Positions 35,059 to 43,842 of a DNA stretch of 64,000 nt are shown here, in pieces. The translations under genes were made by a program, and so were the position numbers. How positions within the stretch are numbered: the first letter of the stretch is position 1; every line of letters starts with the position of its first letter. Source of the stretch: Lacibacter cauensis (GTDB lineage Bacteria; Bacteroidota; Bacteroidia; Chitinophagales; Chitinophagaceae); NCBI RefSeq assembly GCF_007830055.1, contig NZ_VLLE01000003.1:1054001-1118000 (forward strand), written 5' to 3'. The notes beneath the pieces are model-generated. The model worked only from the letters and a program-made list of their open reading frames with translations. It did not search any database and was not told the origin of the DNA.

Positions 35059-35453
35059 ATGCACAAAAAAGTAAGTTGATCGTTCCTATTCTTGGTTTAT
35101 TTGCAGCGGTAAGCTGCATCAGTTTATTAAGCAGAAACTGGCTTGCAACTAACAATATCGATCTTAATGTACTCATGACAGGCAACCTGATTGTGTTTGC
35201 CGTTACATTGGTTTCTCTTCTTTTTCATATCAAAGGATTTACTACCAACAATGCACAGGTGTTTCTGCGTGGCGTATATGCATCGTTGATGATTAAAATG
35301 ATTGTTGTTGCAGCAGCTGTATTGATTTATGCATCTACTGCCACAAAAATTAACCGCACAGCTGTATATATTTCCATGGGTTTGTATTTCATTTACTCTT
35401 TTATTGAAGTGCGGACCATTTTCCGTATGATGAAACAGCAGAAAGGCAAATGA
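35055..35453 (+). CDS. Four-helix membrane protein, ATP synthase subunit I-like position
   Basis: A 132-residue protein with four membrane helices (about 8-25, 42-58, 72-92, 105-122) and short Lys/Arg-rich ends. Its ATG overlaps the atpZ stop by 4 bases (ATGA), so translation is coupled. Layout and position match the AtpI-type protein that lies between atpZ and atpB in Bacteroidota, but no signature proves it. The stop overlaps the next gene's start by 4 bases. Confidence 0.55.
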   Translation: MNAQKSKLIVPILGLFAAVSCISLLSRNWLATNNIDLNVLMTGNLIVFAVTLVSLLFHIKGFTTNNAQVFLRGVYASLMIKMIVVAAAVLIYASTATKINRTAVYISMGLYFIYSFIEVRTIFRMMKQQKGK

Positions 35454-36076
35454 GTAAAAAGGAAGTTCCTTTACATGCATTAGCTGCGTATGTTCCCGAA
35501 GGTTCGTTGGAACCTGTGCTGGAATACCTGCACCGGTACAAAATTCACTTAACCATTACCAAAGAACGCAACAGTATACTCGGCGATTACCGTCATGCCA
35601 TCAACCAGAAAAATCACCGCATCAGTGTAAATGGTAATCTTAACAAGTATGCTTTTCTTGTAACACTACTGCACGAAATTGCGCACTTACTTGCCTTTGA
35701 ATTTTACGGACACCGCATTGCTGCACATGGTAAAGAATGGAAACATGAATACGGAAAAATTCTTGCCCAGTTTTTACTGAAGAAAATCTTTCCCTCTGAT
35801 ATTGAAAAGGCGTTGATGAAGTCGCTGCAAAATCCATCGGCTACCAGTTGCGGTGAAGAGCATTTGATGCGTGTGTTACGTAACTACGATGCACGGAAGG
35901 ATGGAGTAGTGCTGGTGGAAGAATTACAACACGATCAATTATTCAAAACAAAAGACGGACGTATTTTTCAAAAGAAAGAAAAGCTGCGTAAACGGCATAA
36001 GGCTGTTGATGTAAAAAGCGGTGCGGTTTATTTGTTCAGCGGGGTGTATGAGGTGGAGGTGATAGGTAATGAATGA
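35450..36076 (+). CDS. SprT-like zinc metalloprotease domain protein
   Basis: A 208-residue cytosolic protein with a SprT-like domain. The zinc motif H75-E76-I-A-H79 is followed by the third ligand in A-A-H-G-K-E-W (about H94). The family includes proteins acting on DNA-protein crosslinks (SPRTN), but the bacterial role is not established. The C-terminal part (R-I-F-Q-K-K-E-K-L-R-K-R-H-K) has a basic region in place of a full zinc ribbon. It is the last gene of the bactofilin-atpZ operon, starting at an ATGA overlap. Confidence 0.82.
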   Translation: MSKKEVPLHALAAYVPEGSLEPVLEYLHRYKIHLTITKERNSILGDYRHAINQKNHRISVNGNLNKYAFLVTLLHEIAHLLAFEFYGHRIAAHGKEWKHEYGKILAQFLLKKIFPSDIEKALMKSLQNPSATSCGEEHLMRVLRNYDARKDGVVLVEELQHDQLFKTKDGRIFQKKEKLRKRHKAVDVKSGAVYLFSGVYEVEVIGNE

Positions 36077-36136
36077 CACACTTATTCTTTAAGATAACAC
36101 ATTTATAAAAATTATAATAAAAATTTTGAAGTTTCA

Positions 36137-36148
36137 TTTTTTTTTTTT
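36137..36148. repeat. Poly-T tract (12 T) upstream of a small secreted protein
   Basis: A 12-base T homopolymer inside a very AT-rich 115-base leader, 46 bases before the ATG at 36194. Such tracts are prone to slippage and can change promoter spacing. Confidence 0.5.
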
Positions 36149-36193
36149 GTTATTGAGAGTGTTAATCGTATTTATAACACAAAACAAGCTAAA

Positions 36194-36463
36194 ATGAAAA
36201 AAGCATTTTTAATTGGTTGTCTTTTTATGGCTGCATTTGAGTCCTTTGCAGCTGAAAAACGTATGAGAAAAGACGAGCCACAAATTTCATTACCAAAAAC
36301 TGCCAGTATTAAGCAAATGCAAGAGTGTGCAACTGCAACAACTACTTATCAGGGGGAAACCATTGTCTGTTATCGTTGTGCAGAGACAATGGATGGACCA
36401 AATGGTGCTCAAGCTAAAGCCCATGACTGTCTGATGGACGCCATGATGGAATTCGAGCCTTAA
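36194..36463 (+). CDS. Small exported Cys-containing protein
   Basis: An 89-residue protein with a clear signal peptide (M-K-K-A-F-L-I-G-C-L-F-M-A-A-F-E-S-F-A). The mature part of about 70 residues has four cysteines, three in the pattern C-Y-R-C-A plus a later H-D-C, and no recognised domain. The Cys spacing suggests disulfides or metal binding. A terminator follows at 36485. AT-rich flanks and an isolated position may mean recent arrival or a lineage-specific gene. Confidence 0.6.
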   Translation: MKKAFLIGCLFMAAFESFAAEKRMRKDEPQISLPKTASIKQMQECATATTTYQGETIVCYRCAETMDGPNGAQAKAHDCLMDAMMEFEP

Positions 36464-36484
36464 ACTAAAGGAATTTTCAAAACC

Positions 36485-36513
36485 AAGGGACTGAAAACGT
36501 CCCTTTAATTTTA
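36485..36513 (+). terminator. Intrinsic terminator of the small Cys protein gene
   Basis: AAGGGAC (36485-36491) pairs with GTCCCTT (36499-36505), followed by a TTAATTTT tract that ends just before the next ATG at 36519. Confidence 0.65.
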
Positions 36514-36518
36514 CTGAC

Positions 36519-37304
36519 ATGAAAACACTTTTTAAATTGGTTGTCTTTCTTTATTCGTTTTCTACGTTTGCTCAGGATAATAAGTTGTATCGAATAACCT
36601 ACTATAATTTCAACGATACATTGATGCCTGAAGACAAGAAGTATAGTGCAATACTTCTTAGTAGCGAAACTCAATCTGTTTCATATAAACTGCCCTATCG
36701 TTTTGAAAATGCAGGAATGAAAAAAGTTTCTTCCAGTCAAGGCGCCACCAAATACGAATATTATTCTGAAAAAGATACAATTAAAGTTTATTGCTATAAA
36801 GAACTTGCTCACAACAGGCTTGTATTTGAATCTGAATTTAGCTTTGTCATTAGGGCTAGCAAACCTTATACTGATTCTCTACACCCGTTTGATTGGGTAA
36901 TCCATGAATCACAAAAGGAAATAGGTGGTTTAGTTTGTAAAAAAGCGACTATGTCGTTTCGCGGCAGAAAATATGTTGCTTGGTTTGCAGAAACAGTTCC
37001 ATTAAATAACGGACCATGGAAATTTGGTGGCTTACCTGGGCTAATTACCGAAATTCATGATGAAACATTCACGGTTTACTGGACGCTGCATAAAATTGAA
37101 AAGACGAATGATGTGCTGCCGTTAGTACCTACTAAAATTGAAGGCGACTATGCCGACTTCAAAAAGTTATACAAGGAAAGATTTTTAAAAGTGAAACGAG
37201 CGATCGAGTCTCATGGTAATGTAGAAGATCCTAATTGTAGTGATTGCAAAGGTTCTACTACCTTTACGTCAAACACAATTGAAGATTTACTTACAGACAA
37301 CTGA
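36519..37304 (+). CDS. GLPGLI-family secreted protein
   Basis: A 261-residue exported protein with signal peptide M-K-T-L-F-K-L-V-V-F-L-Y-S-F-S-T-F-A. The family-naming motif is exact: W-K-F-G-G-L-P-G-L-I-T-E-I-H-D (about residues 167-181). In the family this sits in a LolA-like barrel, and the genes typically stand next to a TonB-dependent receptor, as here. The function is unknown. The C-terminus has C-S-D-C, a possible disulfide pair. Confidence 0.9.
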   Translation: MKTLFKLVVFLYSFSTFAQDNKLYRITYYNFNDTLMPEDKKYSAILLSSETQSVSYKLPYRFENAGMKKVSSSQGATKYEYYSEKDTIKVYCYKELAHNRLVFESEFSFVIRASKPYTDSLHPFDWVIHESQKEIGGLVCKKATMSFRGRKYVAWFAETVPLNNGPWKFGGLPGLITEIHDETFTVYWTLHKIEKTNDVLPLVPTKIEGDYADFKKLYKERFLKVKRAIESHGNVEDPNCSDCKGSTTFTSNTIEDLLTDN

Positions 37305-37350
37305 GAAGAAGTGAGATAGCCGTAAATAGTTTATTGCATTGGTTTGTTTG

Positions 37351-37358
37351 TACATTTG
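37351..37358 (+). promoter_or_regulatory. -7 box of the GLPGLI-partner receptor
   Basis: TACATTTG fits TAnnTTTG exactly and lies 18 bases before the preferred ATG at 37377, inside the longest frame. A TTG at good -33 spacing is not present. Confidence 0.45.
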
Positions 37359-37376
37359 AAATGTAAGTATAGATTC

Positions 37377-40076
37377 ATGTGGGTAGAACAATTTATAAAA
37401 AGGTCCTTCTTCTTTTTCTTTTTTGTGGGTATTGTGCCATATTCGTTTGCGCAACATAAAATAGAAATTCGAGGTAAAGTACTTTCAGAAGGTGATATAA
37501 CTACTACAATATCTCAATCCACGATCGTAATAAAGCAAAAAAATCAAGGCGATCAGGAAAAAACAGTTGCCTTTGGGTTTTCAAAGGTAAATGGAACATA
37601 TTCCCTGATGGTAGAGTTGAATGATACAGTAGAATATTTTATTGTAGTGTCACATATTGGTTTTGAATCCCAAAAAAAGCAAATTCAATTTAAGCGTCAG
37701 GATACATTCCTTGTTGTTGATTTTTCCCTCCTACGTTCTAGAAATCAGTTAAAAGAAATTATCATTGAGAATAAGGAGCCAGTCAGAATCAGAAAGGATA
37801 CGATTGAGTATACGGCTGATAGCTTCCAGACGCCACAAACACGTAAAGTTGAAGATTTAATAAGAAACATTGAAGGATTCAAAGTGGAGTCTGACGGACG
37901 AATTACTTACCGAGGTAAAGAAGTAAAAGCGTTGTTGCTGGATGGTGATGATCTAACACAAGATCAATATCAATTGCTAACCCGCAACTTAAATGCAGAA
38001 ATGGTGGACAAACTGCAGGTAATTGATAACTACAACAAGAACAGGATCATGGGCGGTTTGCTTGAAAGCAACCAAGCGGCTATTAACCTCAAGTTGAAAA
38101 AAGGAATGGAGGGTAAACTGAACGGGAGTGTTTCTGCATCAGGTTCTGTTGAAGGAAGATACGAAGCGGATGCTACGCTTGTTTGGTTAAAAAGCCGGTT
38201 CAAAATGGTATATCTGGCGAATACGAATAACATTGCAAAAGATGCTACAGGTTTGTTGCGGTATCAGGAAGAAGGTAACGCCTCTGCTTTACAACAAAGA
38301 GAAGAACTCTCAAAGAAAATAGTGAACGGGTTAGGGCTGGTGAATAGCGGAACTGTATCGGCGCCGGATATAGCCAAGGAGTACGTACTTAATAACAAAA
38401 ACTATTTTACGTCGCCTTTATTACATTTCAGAATCAATAAATCAATTAAGCTGGCTGGAAGAATGTATGCAGTTGAAAATGCGCTGTTTTTTAACGGGCA
38501 AAGAAGTTCGGAAACGTTTCTTAATGAGCAGAATAAATGGAATGTGCAGAATGAATTGTCAAGTGAAAAGAAACGGCAAAATGTAGCTGGTAATGTTGAG
38601 CTGGCACATGATAACCTGAAGCGGTTTGCAGGAAGCTTAAATGCACAATGGGGATGGGCCAATACAACTGATCTTTACAGGAATAAAACGTCGGGCTTTT
38701 TTTCTGATACACTAAACGAGCGTGTAAGCGCAAACAGAAATGGCTATGCCACAACCTACAATGGTGCTTTAAAACTTAATGAGTTTAGTGTGCTGAATTT
38801 GCAAAGTAGTTTCAGCGTAATTCCTGAGAGGCAGCTCTTTAATACGAATACCAACAGGCTTCAGTTGGTTTATGGTATCGGTAATCAATACCGGTTATTT
38901 GAACAGACAACCAATGGTACAATCACTAACCAGCAAAATAATATTTCATTTCTGCACAAAAAAGGAAAGCTTACATACAGGGTTGGTTATGAAACAAACT
39001 GGCAGAAATTAGCAATGGAAAATTCTGTGTTGAGTAACGATTCTTTACTTTCAATTTCTGACAATAGTGTTTCATTTTTTGAAAATCGTTTAAGCTTTCT
39101 TACAGTTTATCAATTAAATGGAAAAAGCTCCGTAAAATTTCTTTTGAATAGTGGTGTTGGTTCTGGTAAAAATGCAATGCATGGGAAAGATCAATTTTTC
39201 CTTTGGCGGGCAAATGCAGAATATGTTTATAAGCTGAAAGTCTTTGCAGGTTTACGCCTTTCGTTATTATCTGCAAGAGAGTTGCCTTCAATTATGTATT
39301 TTCATTCGCAAAATATGATTACCGCCAATGCCTCAGTCATCAGCGGAGCAACAAGAGTTTTACCACAAGAGTATTACACGGCAGCATTATCTTTCTCAAA
39401 CTTCAAAATTGTATCTAAGTTTTCATTGTTAGCAGGCATAAATATTCGGTATGGAAAAACTGATTACACTGGTAACAGCATTTTACAGCCGCAATATACT
39501 CTCAGGGAATGGGCGCTTGTTACAAATAACAGACAGGCTGGCGTAAATTTTGATATAGGATCGTTTATATTTCCGCTTAATTCAACCTTCAGGTTAAGCA
39601 GTAATGCAAACTTCAGTATCAATAATCAGTTGTTGAATAGTAAGGCAGTTGAAAACAGGATGTTTTTTGGCCGTTTCACACTTACGTGGGTTCCATCTTT
39701 CAAAATACCTGTTAGCTGGCAGGTCGATTTTTCGAAAGATTTCTTTGAAAACAAACAATTCAATGAATCACAAACCCTTTTTAATAAGAATAATACCACT
39801 GATGTTTTAGTTAAACTCCGTACTGCATTCAAAGGCAATTATTACATTGGAACGCAATATAATTATCTAAGTCTGTCGGAAAACCAGGAATTTCATTTGT
39901 GGGGTGTTTTCCAGAATTTAACGCTTACAAAGAAATTAAATGTTGATTTGGTTGCGCATAATTTGCTAAACAATAAGCGTTTTGTTCAACGGGTAAATTC
40001 GCCTAACACAAAATCAGAGAATACATTTATGGGAGTAGGTCGATATTTCTTGTTAAGGGTTAACTATAGTTTCTGA
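37377..40076 (+). CDS. TonB-dependent outer-membrane receptor of the GLPGLI-partner type
   Basis: An 899-residue outer-membrane protein. The signal peptide ends P-Y-S-F-A-Q; a carboxypeptidase-regulatory-like domain (I-R-G-K-V-L-S-E-G-D) is followed by a plug-like region with D-T-I-E-Y-T-A-D-S-F, V-E-D-L-I-R-N-I-E-G-F and L-L-L-D-G-D-D-L, then a long barrel. This is the Bacteroidota outer-membrane beta-barrel family that accompanies GLPGLI proteins. Its stop at 40074-40076 directly abuts the convergent GNAT gene stop. Substrate unknown. Confidence 0.85.
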   Translation: MWVEQFIKRSFFFFFFVGIVPYSFAQHKIEIRGKVLSEGDITTTISQSTIVIKQKNQGDQEKTVAFGFSKVNGTYSLMVELNDTVEYFIVVSHIGFESQKKQIQFKRQDTFLVVDFSLLRSRNQLKEIIIENKEPVRIRKDTIEYTADSFQTPQTRKVEDLIRNIEGFKVESDGRITYRGKEVKALLLDGDDLTQDQYQLLTRNLNAEMVDKLQVIDNYNKNRIMGGLLESNQAAINLKLKKGMEGKLNGSVSASGSVEGRYEADATLVWLKSRFKMVYLANTNNIAKDATGLLRYQEEGNASALQQREELSKKIVNGLGLVNSGTVSAPDIAKEYVLNNKNYFTSPLLHFRINKSIKLAGRMYAVENALFFNGQRSSETFLNEQNKWNVQNELSSEKKRQNVAGNVELAHDNLKRFAGSLNAQWGWANTTDLYRNKTSGFFSDTLNERVSANRNGYATTYNGALKLNEFSVLNLQSSFSVIPERQLFNTNTNRLQLVYGIGNQYRLFEQTTNGTITNQQNNISFLHKKGKLTYRVGYETNWQKLAMENSVLSNDSLLSISDNSVSFFENRLSFLTVYQLNGKSSVKFLLNSGVGSGKNAMHGKDQFFLWRANAEYVYKLKVFAGLRLSLLSARELPSIMYFHSQNMITANASVISGATRVLPQEYYTAALSFSNFKIVSKFSLLAGINIRYGKTDYTGNSILQPQYTLREWALVTNNRQAGVNFDIGSFIFPLNSTFRLSSNANFSINNQLLNSKAVENRMFFGRFTLTWVPSFKIPVSWQVDFSKDFFENKQFNESQTLFNKNNTTDVLVKLRTAFKGNYYIGTQYNYLSLSENQEFHLWGVFQNLTLTKKLNVDLVAHNLLNNKRFVQRVNSPNTKSENTFMGVGRYFLLRVNYSF

Positions 40077-40562
40077 TCACAACTCCTTCAACATCCACCG
40101 GTCGCAACCAAAATGTCCGCTGTTGCCCAACGGTCCGTTTAAATATTCAAAGCCAAACAACTCATATACTTTCAGCGCCTGTTTTAATTCGGGCATGGTT
40201 TCGAGGTAAACCTGTTCGTAGCCGTTCGCTTTCGCCCAATGCAAACATTCTTCTATCATGCGTTTGCCTAAGCCTTTGCCACGGGCATCTTTGTGCAGAT
40301 ACATTTTTACTAACTCACATGTTTTGTTTGGCAAACCTTCGGTTGGAAAAATACCGCCGCCACCCAACAGTTTTCCTTCTTCCTCGGCAATAAAATAAAC
40401 ACTACCGGGTGTTTGAAACAGTTCGTACAAAGCATCGGTTGTTGGATCGAAGAATACTGTGCCGGGCTTATTGGCACCAAACTCTGCGAGTGAATTGCGT
40501 ATGATAACTGCCAGTGCAGCATTATCGCCGGGTTGTATATTGCGGATAGTAATTGTTGACAT
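40077..40562 (-). CDS. GNAT-family N-acetyltransferase
   Basis: A 161-residue acetyltransferase with the acetyl-CoA loop K-D-A-R-G-K-G-L-G-K-R-M-I-E (the R/Q-x2-G-x-G/A signature) and the C-terminal Y-E-L-F-G-F-E-Y-L strand. The longest frame begins at 40667, but the ATG at 40562 gives the family N-terminus M-S-T-I-T-I-R-N-I and follows a TATTTTTG box by 5 bases. Substrate unknown. The gene is convergent with the receptor gene with no bases between the stop codons. Confidence 0.88.
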   Translation of the reverse strand: MSTITIRNIQPGDNAALAVIIRNSLAEFGANKPGTVFFDPTTDALYELFQTPGSVYFIAEEEGKLLGGGGIFPTEGLPNKTCELVKMYLHKDARGKGLGKRMIEECLHWAKANGYEQVYLETMPELKQALKVYELFGFEYLNGPLGNSGHFGCDRWMLKEL

Positions 40563-40567
40563 GGTTG

Positions 40568-40575
40568 CAAAAATA
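40568..40575 (-). promoter_or_regulatory. -7 box of the GNAT gene
   Basis: The minus strand reads TATTTTTG, ending 5 bases before the ATG; predicts a leaderless or nearly leaderless mRNA. Confidence 0.45.
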
Positions 40576-40604
40576 AAGGAGGAATGGCACAAGGCACTCG
40601 GTGG

Positions 40605-40752
40605 AGAAAAATCCAAAATCCAAAAAAGCAAAATCCAAGGGAAAGGAACAGGTTCAAGAAAATCCAATCCTCCAATTCCTAAATTCCAATTCCCAACACC
40701 TCTGTCATGTTCGGATTCAACTAAATCCTACATCAGCAATCCTAAATCAGAC
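40605..40752. repeat. AATCC/AAATCC simple-repeat stretch
   Basis: AATCCAAAATCC, AAAATCCAAG, AATCCAATCCTCCAATTCC, AAATTCCAATTCCC and AATCCT units recur over about 150 bases. There is no coding signal on either strand. It separates GNAT from the outer-membrane protein gene. Confidence 0.45.
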
Positions 40753-40757
40753 ATGGC

Positions 40758-41375
40758 TTAGTATTCACCTTTGTACTCATCATACAAACCACCACCAAGT
40801 GTAATGCCGAGTTTAATACCAAGATAGTTGTTGTTGATGTTGTTGGTTTTGCCAACAAGGTTGTATTCGAATGCGGCACGCAGGTGCCATATTTCAATAC
40901 CGGCACGGGCAAAGCCACCGAAACGGGTAGAGGTAGGAATTTGTACGGTACCGCCATTGTCGCTGTTGGCTTCAATGCTCATAAAATTATAAATACCTGC
41001 ACCGCCGCCAATAAACGGACGAACAAGACGGTTGGTAAAATAATATTCAACAGTAGGTGTAAAGTGTAAACCTAATCCTGCTTCGCCATTACCATTGGGC
41101 GTGGTACCGTTTACACCAACATAGCCACGGGCCATAGCTGTTGCTTCCATGCGCAAGCCAATCGAAACTTTATCAACCACATTCAACCGAGGTTCCATGC
41201 CTAACAGAAAACCTACTTTCGCTCCTTTGCCTTGCGGTCTTGCATAACCTGCATTTAATTCCACTTCAAATGGTTTGTAGTGATGTACTACTTCAAAACG
41301 GTCTTGTGCAATAAGTGAAGAAGAGATAAAAAGAAGCAGAGTAAAAAGGAATTGCTTACGGATCTGTATAGTCAT
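40758..41375 (-). CDS. Outer-membrane beta-barrel protein
   Basis: A 205-residue small barrel. The start at 41375 gives the signal peptide M-T-I-Q-I-R-K-Q-F-L-F-T-L-L-L-F-I-S-S-S-L-I-A-Q; the longer frame (from 41477) adds residues that overlap the sucC terminator. Alternating strands such as P-F-E-V-E-L-N-A-G-Y-A-R, V-S-I-G-L-R-M-E-A-T and L-R-A-A-F-E-Y-N-L-V-G fit an OmpW/OmpA-like 8-strand barrel. Function unknown; probably porin-like or structural. Confidence 0.72.
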   Translation of the reverse strand: MTIQIRKQFLFTLLLFISSSLIAQDRFEVVHHYKPFEVELNAGYARPQGKGAKVGFLLGMEPRLNVVDKVSIGLRMEATAMARGYVGVNGTTPNGNGEAGLGLHFTPTVEYYFTNRLVRPFIGGGAGIYNFMSIEANSDNGGTVQIPTSTRFGGFARAGIEIWHLRAAFEYNLVGKTNNINNNYLGIKLGITLGGGLYDEYKGEY

Positions 41376-41461
41376 ACGATTTTGGTTGATGGTGAATGGC
41401 TGTAACTGTTTCAAAAATATCGCCACATGCTGTTGCAATATGCTAAAAGAAACACAAGAAT

Positions 41462-41497
41462 AAAAAACGAACGCCATACAATTATCGTATGGCGTTC
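41462..41497 (-). terminator. Intrinsic terminator of sucC
   Basis: GAACGCCATAC (41469-41479) and GTATGGCGTTC (41487-41497) form a perfect 11-bp stem. The minus-strand T-run is the plus-strand A-run at 41462-41467. Confidence 0.85.
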
Positions 41498-41522
41498 GGG
41501 AAGTTTATTTTTTGTCATGTCG

Positions 41523-42734
41523 TTACGCTACAGCCTGCTTCACCAGTTCTGCTGCTTCGCTCAACTGGATTGCACTTTGTACTTTCAGTCCGCTTTCGTC
41601 GATGAGCTTTTTCGCTTCTTCAGCATTGGTACCTTGCAAACGAACAATGATGGGAACAGGAATATCGCCGATTGTTTTGTAGGCTTCAATTACACCTGCC
41701 GCCACACGATCGCAACGAACAATACCACCAAAGATGTTGATGAGGATTGCTTTTACGTTCGGATCTTTTAAAATGATTTTGAAACCGGCTTCAACTGTTT
41801 GTGCATTGGCAGTACCACCTACGTCGAGGAAGTTGGCCGGCTGACCACCGCTCAACTGGATCATATCCATGGTAGCCATTGCCAAACCTGCACCGTTTAC
41901 CATACAACCCACGTTACCATCTAACTTAATAAAGTTGAGGTTGTGGTTACCTGCTTCTACTTCTGTTGGGTCTTCTTCTGTTGTATCACGCATTGCAGCA
42001 ACATCTGCATGACGCATCAAGGCATTATCATCAATGTTCATTTTACAGTCAACGGCAATAATCTTGTCATCAGCTGCTTTGAACAATGGATTAATTTCAA
42101 GCATACCGCAATCCAAACCAACATAAGCGTTGTACAGATTGGTTACAAACTTTACGCAGTTCTTAAATGCTTCACCGCTTAAACCGAGGTTAAATGCGAT
42201 TTTACGTGCCTGGAAACCTTGTAACGGACCACCGGGGTGTACCCACTCTTTAAAGATTTTTTCAGGTGTATCGTGTGCAACGTCTTCAATGTTCATACCA
42301 CCTTCGGTAGAGTACATGATTACGTTTTGCTTTTTTGTACGGTCTAATAAAATAGAGAGGTAAAATTCTTTGCGCTCGCTTGGTCCATCGTAATACATAT
42401 CCTGCGCAACAAGAATTTTATTTACCACTTTACCTGCAGGACCTGTTTGAATGGTCACCAAGGTACCACCCAGGATGCCTTTTGCAAATTCAGTAATCTG
42501 GTCGATGTTTTTTGCAACCTTCACACCATTGATACCGCTTTCTTTTACAGTACCCTTACCACGGCCACCTGCATGAATTTGTGCCTTAACAACTGCAAAA
42601 CTGCTTCCGCTCTGGTTTTTGATCTGGCGGTAAGCTTCTTCAGCTTCGTGTACAGTACTGCAGGCAAATCCTTCCTGCACGGGAACATTGTATTTCTTCA
42701 ATAATTCCTTCGCTTGATATTCGTGGAGGTTCAT
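41523..42734 (-). CDS. sucC: Succinyl-CoA ligase (ADP-forming) subunit beta
   Basis: The beta subunit of the TCA-cycle enzyme that couples succinyl-CoA cleavage to ATP. The ATG at 42734 gives the invariant M-N-L-H-E-Y-Q-A-K-E-L-L; the frame to 42869 is a run-on. The ATP-grasp region has H-A-G-G-R-G-K and E-I-N-P-L-F; near the C-terminus are F-L-D-V-G-G-T-A and I-N-I-F-G-G-I-V-R-C-D, with V-R-L-Q-G-T-N after them. The length, 403 aa, is normal. sucD is not adjacent. The gene diverges from the purine nucleoside phosphorylase gene. Confidence 0.95.
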   Translation of the reverse strand: MNLHEYQAKELLKKYNVPVQEGFACSTVHEAEEAYRQIKNQSGSSFAVVKAQIHAGGRGKGTVKESGINGVKVAKNIDQITEFAKGILGGTLVTIQTGPAGKVVNKILVAQDMYYDGPSERKEFYLSILLDRTKKQNVIMYSTEGGMNIEDVAHDTPEKIFKEWVHPGGPLQGFQARKIAFNLGLSGEAFKNCVKFVTNLYNAYVGLDCGMLEINPLFKAADDKIIAVDCKMNIDDNALMRHADVAAMRDTTEEDPTEVEAGNHNLNFIKLDGNVGCMVNGAGLAMATMDMIQLSGGQPANFLDVGGTANAQTVEAGFKIILKDPNVKAILINIFGGIVRCDRVAAGVIEAYKTIGDIPVPIIVRLQGTNAEEAKKLIDESGLKVQSAIQLSEAAELVKQAVA

Positions 42735-42919
42735 ACGTAAAAAAAATTTTGGCGAAGATAAGGAAAGAACGAATGGAGAAAACCGAAAAACATAAGCTAA
42801 CAGATATAAGGCAATACAGAAAAACCAGTGAAAAAAATACTGAAATCCAAAGCCCCGATTTGCTGGCATAAACGAGTTATAAAGAGAACGTTCGTACTGT
42901 CTTCCTCGTTCTTCTTGCT

Positions 42920-42927
42920 TATATTTG
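42920..42927 (+). promoter_or_regulatory. -7 box of purine nucleoside phosphorylase
   Basis: TATATTTG matches TAnnTTTG exactly and lies 23 bases before the ATG at 42951, inside the longest frame. This supports the shorter protein. Confidence 0.55.
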
Positions 42928-42950
42928 CCGCCTTACAAAAATTTGAAACG

Positions 42951-43772
42951 ATGGGCGAATTACTCAACAAGATCAATGAAACGGTAGCCTTTATCCGCAG
43001 TAAGTATGCTGATGCTTCTACAGTAGGTGTGGTATTGGGCAGCGGACTTGGACATTTTACCGATGAACTGCAGGTTGAAACAGAAATCAGTTATAATGAA
43101 ATTCCGCATTTTCCGGTATCGACTGTAGAAGGACACAAAGGCAAACTGGTATTTGGTACGTTGGGCGATAAGAAAGTGGTGGTAATGGCCGGTCGTTTTC
43201 ATTATTACGAAGGATACTCTATCCAGGAAGTGGTGTATCCCATTCGTGTCATGAAGTTTTTGGGTGTGCAGCAACTCGTCATCAGTAATGCGGCCGGAGG
43301 TGTTAATACATCGTTCAAGGTTGGCGATCTGATGATTATTAACGATCACATCAGCCAATTAACAGTAAACCCGTTGATTGGTAAAAACGAAAGCGAATTT
43401 GGTCCACGTTTCCCCGATATGAGTGAACCCTATAAAAAGGAGTTCATCCAAAAAGCAAAAGCCATTGCAGCGAAGATGGATATTGAGGTGAAGGAAGGGG
43501 TGTATTGCGGCGTAACCGGTCCAACATTTGAAACACGTAGCGAATACAAAATGATTCATACACTGGGAGGTGATGCGGTAGGTATGAGTACAGTACCTGA
43601 AGTAATTGTTGCGGTACACATGAGTATTCCTGTTTTTGCCATGAGTGTTATTACAGATATCGGTATTCGTGAAGAAGAGAATGTAATTACGCATGAAGAA
43701 GTGCTGGAAGCTGCAAAGGCTGCCGAACCAAAAATGACGGCAATCGTAAAACAGCTTATTCTTGAACTTTAA
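42951..43772 (+). CDS. Purine nucleoside phosphorylase (trimeric type)
   Basis: Phosphorolyses inosine/guanosine to base plus ribose 1-phosphate for purine salvage. The 273-residue protein has G-S-G-L-G-H-F, G-R-F-H-Y-Y-E-G-Y, V-I-S-N-A-A-G-G-V-N and, near the C-terminus, M-S-V-I-T-D-I-G, all typical of the PNP/MTAP family. The frame is open from 42828, but the promoter box and the family N-terminus favour 42951. A hairpin with a U-tract follows at 43816. Confidence 0.92.
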   Translation: MGELLNKINETVAFIRSKYADASTVGVVLGSGLGHFTDELQVETEISYNEIPHFPVSTVEGHKGKLVFGTLGDKKVVVMAGRFHYYEGYSIQEVVYPIRVMKFLGVQQLVISNAAGGVNTSFKVGDLMIINDHISQLTVNPLIGKNESEFGPRFPDMSEPYKKEFIQKAKAIAAKMDIEVKEGVYCGVTGPTFETRSEYKMIHTLGGDAVGMSTVPEVIVAVHMSIPVFAMSVITDIGIREEENVITHEEVLEAAKAAEPKMTAIVKQLILEL

Positions 43773-43815
43773 GTTGCTTTTAGTAAAGCACAAATTCAAT
43801 TCAACTATTTTTGCA

Positions 43816-43837
43816 CGGGCTTTAACAGCCCGTTTTT
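43816..43837 (+). terminator. Hairpin with U-tract between PNP and the porin gene
   Basis: CGGGCT (43816-43821) and AGCCCG (43827-43832), then TTTTT. A TATTTTTG box (43806-43813) lies just ahead and the next ATG (43843) just after. It can be read as the PNP terminator or as a leader hairpin of the porin transcript. Confidence 0.6.
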
Positions 43838-43842
43838 CTTAT

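Noticed and set aside
42828-42950. N-terminal extension of purine nucleoside phosphorylase
   Set aside because: A perfect TATATTTG box lies within it and the family N-terminus starts at the ATG at 42951.
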